Shown: positions 60,725-64,000 of the stretch, piece after piece | Layout: the number at the start of each line of letters is the position of its first letter | How positions within the stretch are numbered: the stretch's first letter is position 1 | DNA from: Fimbriimonadales bacterium | Lineage (GTDB): Bacteria > Armatimonadota > Fimbriimonadia > Fimbriimonadales > GBS-DC | Assembly (NCBI GenBank): GCA_026003075.1 | Contig: BPGO01000001.1 | Span: 310,001 to 374,000, forward strand | DNA length: 64,000 nucleotides | Direction of reading: 5' to 3' | The notes under the pieces: model-generated | What the model was told of the DNA's origin: nothing | Database searches by the model: none | The model's input: only the letters and a program-made list of their open reading frames with translations | Translations under genes and position numbers: made by a program

Positions 60725-61398
60725 AGGCAGGCGTCATCGTGTTTCCTGGCTCGAACTGCGACCGCGATGCGTACTATGCCCTGCACGATGTGCTGGGCTA
60801 CGATACGGAGTATCTTTGGCACGCCGACGCGCGCGATTTGCGCCCCTATGGGCTGATTATCGTGCCAGGTGGGTTCTCGTATGGCGACTATCTGCGCCCC
60901 GGCGCGATTGCACGCTTCGCACCAATTATGGACAGTCTGCGCGAATACGCCGAACGCGGGGGGCTGGTACTGGGTGTGTGCAACGGGTTTCAAATCCTCT
61001 GTGAGGCGGGACTGTTGCCAGGCGCACTCACGCGCAACTTGAGCCTGAAGTTCCGTTGTAAGCCAGTGCACATTCGTGTGGAAAATGCCGAGACACCGTT
61101 CACCTGCCGCTATCGACAGGGTGAGGTACTTCAGGCGCCGATTGCGCATGGCGACGGACGCTATGTGTGCGACGACACCACCCTGCAACGGCTCCGCGAC
61201 AACGGGCAGATTATCTTTCGGTACTGCAGCCCGACGGGCGAGCTGGACGAGGCGTGGAACCCGAACGGCTCCATCGATCATATCGCAGGCGTAGCGAATG
61301 AGCGGTTCAATGTGCTGGGGATGATGCCCCACCCCGAACGCGCTTGCGAACTGCTTTTGGGCAGCGAAGACGGCAAGCGACTGCTGGCGGTGGGATAA
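60721..61398 (+). CDS. purQ: Phosphoribosylformylglycinamidine synthase subunit PurQ
   Basis: 225 residues, class I glutamine amidotransferase. '[20 protein letters not shown]' at the N-terminus, the nucleophile Cys in '[20 protein letters not shown]' and the His-x-Glu pair in '[15 protein letters not shown]' are in place. It supplies ammonia to PurL, which is not in the window. It is coupled to purS and converges on the biotin-carrier-like gene, which abuts it with no gap. Confidence 0.97.
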   Translation: MKAGVIVFPGSNCDRDAYYALHDVLGYDTEYLWHADARDLRPYGLIIVPGGFSYGDYLRPGAIARFAPIMDSLREYAERGGLVLGVCNGFQILCEAGLLPGALTRNLSLKFRCKPVHIRVENAETPFTCRYRQGEVLQAPIAHGDGRYVCDDTTLQRLRDNGQIIFRYCSPTGELDEAWNPNGSIDHIAGVANERFNVLGMMPHPERACELLLGSEDGKRLLAVG

Positions 61399-61863
61399 TC
61401 ACTCCTCGCTCAGGGGGCGCAGGTAGGCAATCGCCTGCCCGTACTGCACTGGTTGCCCTGATTCTACCGCCCAGCCCTCTAAGACGCCCGGCCGCGGCGC
61501 AACGACCTCGTTGGGGATGCCCAACACCTCGACGGTCGCCAATACTTGCCCGCGTGCCACCGTACTGCCAATGTCGATCGGCGCAAGCGTGCAATAGCCT
61601 ACCAATTCCGAGCGCACCTCCAGCAGTGCTGGGGGCTGCCAGAGGCTTTCGGTAGGCTCCTCACTTGCGGGTTCCCCGGGCTCGTAGCCACTCAGGAACA
61701 GCGGAGGCATCTCGTCGGTGTGCGCGGCGGTTCCTGCGCTGGGGGCGCGTGTCAGTATGAGCTGGGTGGCGCCATCGCTCAGGTCAATGCGCGTCGCGCT
61801 ATGCTGCGCCATCAACTGCGCCAAACGCTCTACCTGCTCCAACAGTTCGTTCACCATTTCCAT
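61399..61863 (-). CDS. Biotin carboxyl carrier-like protein lacking the biotinyl lysine
   Basis: 154 residues with AccB layout: an N-terminal helix and hairpin ('RIDLSDGATQLILTRA'), a Pro/Glu/Ala-rich linker (about 40-78), and a C-terminal biotinyl domain ('GSTVARGQVLATVEVLGIPN' then 'VESGQPVQYGQAIAYLRP'). At the modification hairpin, where BCCPs read E-A-M-K-(L/M), this reads E112-V-L-G-I116: Gly115 replaces the lysine. It cannot be biotinylated there. It resembles in principle the plant BADC proteins, which are inactive BCCP relatives that restrain acetyl-CoA carboxylase. Its start overlaps the upstream membrane protein gene by 13 bases. A real AccB should exist elsewhere. Confidence 0.85.
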   Translation of the reverse strand: MEMVNELLEQVERLAQLMAQHSATRIDLSDGATQLILTRAPSAGTAAHTDEMPPLFLSGYEPGEPASEEPTESLWQPPALLEVRSELVGYCTLAPIDIGSTVARGQVLATVEVLGIPNEVVAPRPGVLEGWAVESGQPVQYGQAIAYLRPLSEE

Positions 61864-62957
61864 TTGAAAATCACCGTTTCGACCGTGCGGAGTGCGTAGC
61901 TCAGCACGACAATCACCAAAGCGACATACAGTACCAGTGAGGCGACTTCACTGGTCTGCGCGGCGGCTTTCAGCACGCCTTCCCGCGCCTCACTGGGCAT
62001 CAGCGTGAAGCGCGCCAGCAGGCTATCGAGCCACCCCAGCAGGTTCAACACTTGGGCTTGCAATGGCCCACGGAAAAAGTAGGCGATTCCGAGAACGGCG
62101 CCCACTGTCAGCGGCGCGAAGAGCTGATACTTCTGACGCTGGTGCTCGTTGTAAATCACGCACTCGTTGCAACGCTGCTTCAGTTCCCACTTGCTGAGGG
62201 TCGTGTTGTGGGGGATATATTTTACATTTTTCTCGGGGTCGTCGCTCACGCGCACATCTTTGAGCGCCATGGCGATGGTCTTCTCCTCGCACATACACCC
62301 GACGCCTTCGCGCCAGCAGGTGCGTCGCGCGTGGTAAATCGGGCAACGCTCGCGCACATAATCGCGGCAATAGGGCAGTTGCCAACATTTGCCCAAGAAG
62401 CGTCGCTGCACCTGTTGCTGGCTCACCTCGGAGCCGAGTTTGAGCGTCTGATCCAGACTGGCGCCGTAGCGCAGCCGCTTCATCGCGTGCGCGAGGCTGA
62501 CGAACACCGTGAGCACCAGCCCCGGTGGGAACAGCACCCACGCCGTGTTGCGGAGGCGCGTGAGCGCGAAATCGCGCAATGTATCGGGTGCGGGCAGGGC
62601 GCTGAACTGTCCTATCAGGAAAGGCAGCCCCCAGTAGAACACCACCGACAGCAACAGCAACACGACGCCTACCATCGGCTCTTCTAAGTAGTTCCACGCC
62701 AGCCCAATCACAATCAGCCCTGCGCCCAGCAACAGCGCGTTGCCTGCCAACCCCAAGTTATCGCGAATGCGCACCTGATCCTGCGCCGAGAAGGTTTGCG
62801 AATCCAACCCCGCAAACAGCACCGCATAAAGCAAATACACCAGCCCCAGCACGAACAGTATCGCGCCGACGCTCATCATCCACTGAGTGACGGTCGTGAT
62901 CCAACGCAGCATCAGCTGGCGCTGATATTCCTGCTGCACCGACGGTCGCCTCGACAT
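61851..62957 (-). CDS. Four- to six-span membrane protein with a cytoplasmic Cys-rich domain
   Basis: 368 residues. Four helices in the first 175 residues and two more near the C-terminus frame a soluble loop (about 176-285). The loop has a Cys array: 'CWQLPYCRDYVRERCPIYHA', 'RRTCWREGVGCMCEEKTI' and, 45 residues on, 'RCNECVIYNEHQRQKYQ'. The C-W...C...C-P-x-Y...C-W layout recurs in redox or metal-binding modules of sensor proteins, so an Fe-S or zinc site is plausible. The function is unknown. It precedes and overlaps the BCCP-like gene, so the pair is probably co-expressed. ATG 62957 follows GGGGAG. Confidence 0.75.
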   Translation of the reverse strand: MSRRPSVQQEYQRQLMLRWITTVTQWMMSVGAILFVLGLVYLLYAVLFAGLDSQTFSAQDQVRIRDNLGLAGNALLLGAGLIVIGLAWNYLEEPMVGVVLLLLSVVFYWGLPFLIGQFSALPAPDTLRDFALTRLRNTAWVLFPPGLVLTVFVSLAHAMKRLRYGASLDQTLKLGSEVSQQQVQRRFLGKCWQLPYCRDYVRERCPIYHARRTCWREGVGCMCEEKTIAMALKDVRVSDDPEKNVKYIPHNTTLSKWELKQRCNECVIYNEHQRQKYQLFAPLTVGAVLGIAYFFRGPLQAQVLNLLGWLDSLLARFTLMPSEAREGVLKAAAQTSEVASLVLYVALVIVVLSYALRTVETVIFKWKW

Positions 62958-63011
62958 AGTATCTCCCCGCTTCTAAGTCTACCCGACGGCATAGAGCGCA
63001 GAAAGTGGCGA

Positions 63012-64000
63012 CTATCTTGTCGGTGCGCGCTCCAGAAACGCGAATGCGTCGGGCATCGCCTCGCGCACGATCATCAGGTGGTCGCAGCCGTCATATTTTT
63101 TGTAGTCCAGTGTCTTGAGGTTCAGCCCCTGCAAGCGGCGGTAAGCGTTTTCGATGTTCGTTTTGAGCATGCTGAGTTCCTGCTCGCCGATGGTCATGAG
63201 AATCGGCAGGTCTGCAGGGACTTGGGTCGGTTGCCCTGCGCCTGCGAAGACGACCGCGGCGCGGAACCGGTCGGGGAACTGCGCGATGGCGGCGAAGCTG
63301 TGCGCCCCGCCCATCGAGTGTCCCATCAGATAGATGCGCTTGGGGTCGACAGGCAAGAGTTTCTGGACAGCTTCCAGCGCGCCGTCGACATGGGCGAGGT
63401 TTCTCTCGGCGCGTGGGGCGATTACACTCCAGCCGCGCTTCTCCGCCTCTTTCAGTACGATGCCCAGCCCGTAGCCTTCAAAGAAGAGATGCTCGTTGCC
63501 CCCAGCGCCGTGCAGAGCGATGACCACAGGGATAGGCTGGTTCGGTTTGAACTGCTTGGGAATGAATAGTCGGAACGCCACGGTGCGCCCGCGGCTAAGG
63601 GTCGCCATCCAATAGTCGCCTGGGGCGGGCTGCCACGCCGATTTGCCCTCCTCCCAGCCTGCGGCGATGCGCTCGGCAAACTGCAGCAGGCGCAGAAGCG
63701 GATAGAACGTTTCTGGGCTTGCGCCTTTCTGCGCGTTTTGCAGCACATCGCGCGCGTTCAGCACGGTCATGCGCTCAATCGTATCGGCGTCGTCGTGCGA
63801 TTCGATGGCTCGGTTCAGGGCTTCGATGCGCGCGTCGAGGTGCGCGATGACGCTGAAGGTTTGCTTCCACTGGCGCAGGGGTTGATCGCCCTGTCGGATT
63901 TCGAAATGCACCTCGTAATCGCCCTCCGCAGCGGGGTTGGGTAAGGTCGCTGTGGCGCCAGGCTCAGGGTTTTCCAGCATCCCTTCGCGCAGGGGGCGCG
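63012..64000 (-). CDS. Alpha/beta-hydrolase esterase (partial, 5' end outside window)
   Basis: The frame stays open to the right edge, so the true start is outside; the visible part is about 329 codons. The N-terminal ~110 residues look like a beta-rich linker plus helix. The hydrolase core has 'AFRLFIPKQFKPNQPIPVVI', 'ALHGAGGNEHLFFEGY', the nucleophile elbow 'IYLMGHSMGGAHSFAA' and a C-terminal His in 'YDGCDHLMIVREAMPDAFAF'. It resembles PHB-depolymerase/feruloyl-esterase type enzymes with a dienelactone-hydrolase-like core. The substrate cannot be told. Confidence 0.85.
   Translation of the reverse strand, partial: RPLREGMLENPEPGATATLPNPAAEGDYEVHFEIRQGDQPLRQWKQTFSVIAHLDARIEALNRAIESHDDADTIERMTVLNARDVLQNAQKGASPETFYPLLRLLQFAERIAAGWEEGKSAWQPAPGDYWMATLSRGRTVAFRLFIPKQFKPNQPIPVVIALHGAGGNEHLFFEGYGLGIVLKEAEKRGWSVIAPRAERNLAHVDGALEAVQKLLPVDPKRIYLMGHSMGGAHSFAAIAQFPDRFRAAVVFAGAGQPTQVPADLPILMTIGEQELSMLKTNIENAYRRLQGLNLKTLDYKKYDGCDHLMIVREAMPDAFAFLERAPTR

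Overview
The window reads as chromosomal sequence from an aerobic, diderm, probably free-living and possibly thermophilic bacterium. Armatimonadota (Fimbriimonadales-like) is my best guess, but this is inference from gene content only. The evidence is: an alternative complex III plus A2-type caa3 oxidase operon; a porin-like outer-membrane barrel tethered by an N-terminal SLH domain; a second SLH-anchored enzyme; a PEP-CTERM protein; DUF2961 (GH172) and PhyH enzymes; and a MutL/GlmL-type protein. Most genes are ordinary housekeeping genes in short operons with start/stop overlaps.

Layout. 1-12.6 kb (minus strand): one respiratory operon, actABCDEF, a small membrane protein, SCO, coxB (with fused cytochrome c), coxA and coxC, driven by a clear promoter near 12.8 kb. 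12.9-16.5 kb (minus): TMEM14-like protein, a frameshifted acetylornithine aminotransferase, and a MASE1-PAS histidine kinase. 16.6-25.7 kb: DUF2961 protein and TauE-type exporter (plus), MutL-like ATPase, CoaBC and the SLH porin (minus), then an epimerase and a PhyH dioxygenase (plus). 25.8-31.4 kb: FtsH, a SPOR protein, an unusual sigma-70 factor, tRNA-Pro(CGG), a PIN/RHH toxin-antitoxin pair, DinB, and a 52-residue membrane ORF. 31.5-42.9 kb: acyl-CoA ligase, a secreted glycosidase-like protein, PP2C phosphatase, AI-2E transporter, UppP, RfbD, SucC, a zinc-ribbon membrane protein and a PEP-CTERM protein. 43-45 kb: trpA beside a scrambled patch holding a 97-bp exact repeat, an RHS-like gene remnant and a second PIN toxin-antitoxin pair. 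45-54 kb: methyltransferase, GT4 glycosyltransferase and CapA (surface glycan), lipoamide dehydrogenase, a diguanylate cyclase, an M20 dipeptidase, folD, a methyltransferase and scpB with two compensating indels. 54-64 kb: pdxH, a 163-bp MITE with 9-bp target duplication, DUF418 protein, a surface FAD oxidoreductase, thpR-cinA, purS-purQ, a biotin-carrier-like protein lacking its lysine, a Cys-rich membrane protein and a partial esterase.

Regulation. About twenty genes carry a similar element, GGTA(T/C)A(A/C)T, upstream. In about ten cases it ends only 6-10 nt before the start codon and no Shine-Dalgarno is visible, so those mRNAs are probably leaderless. Where the element lies farther away, a purine-rich Shine-Dalgarno is usually present. 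Gaps not listed as features (for example 18551-18766, 21824-21932 and 62958-63011) hold nothing I can name.
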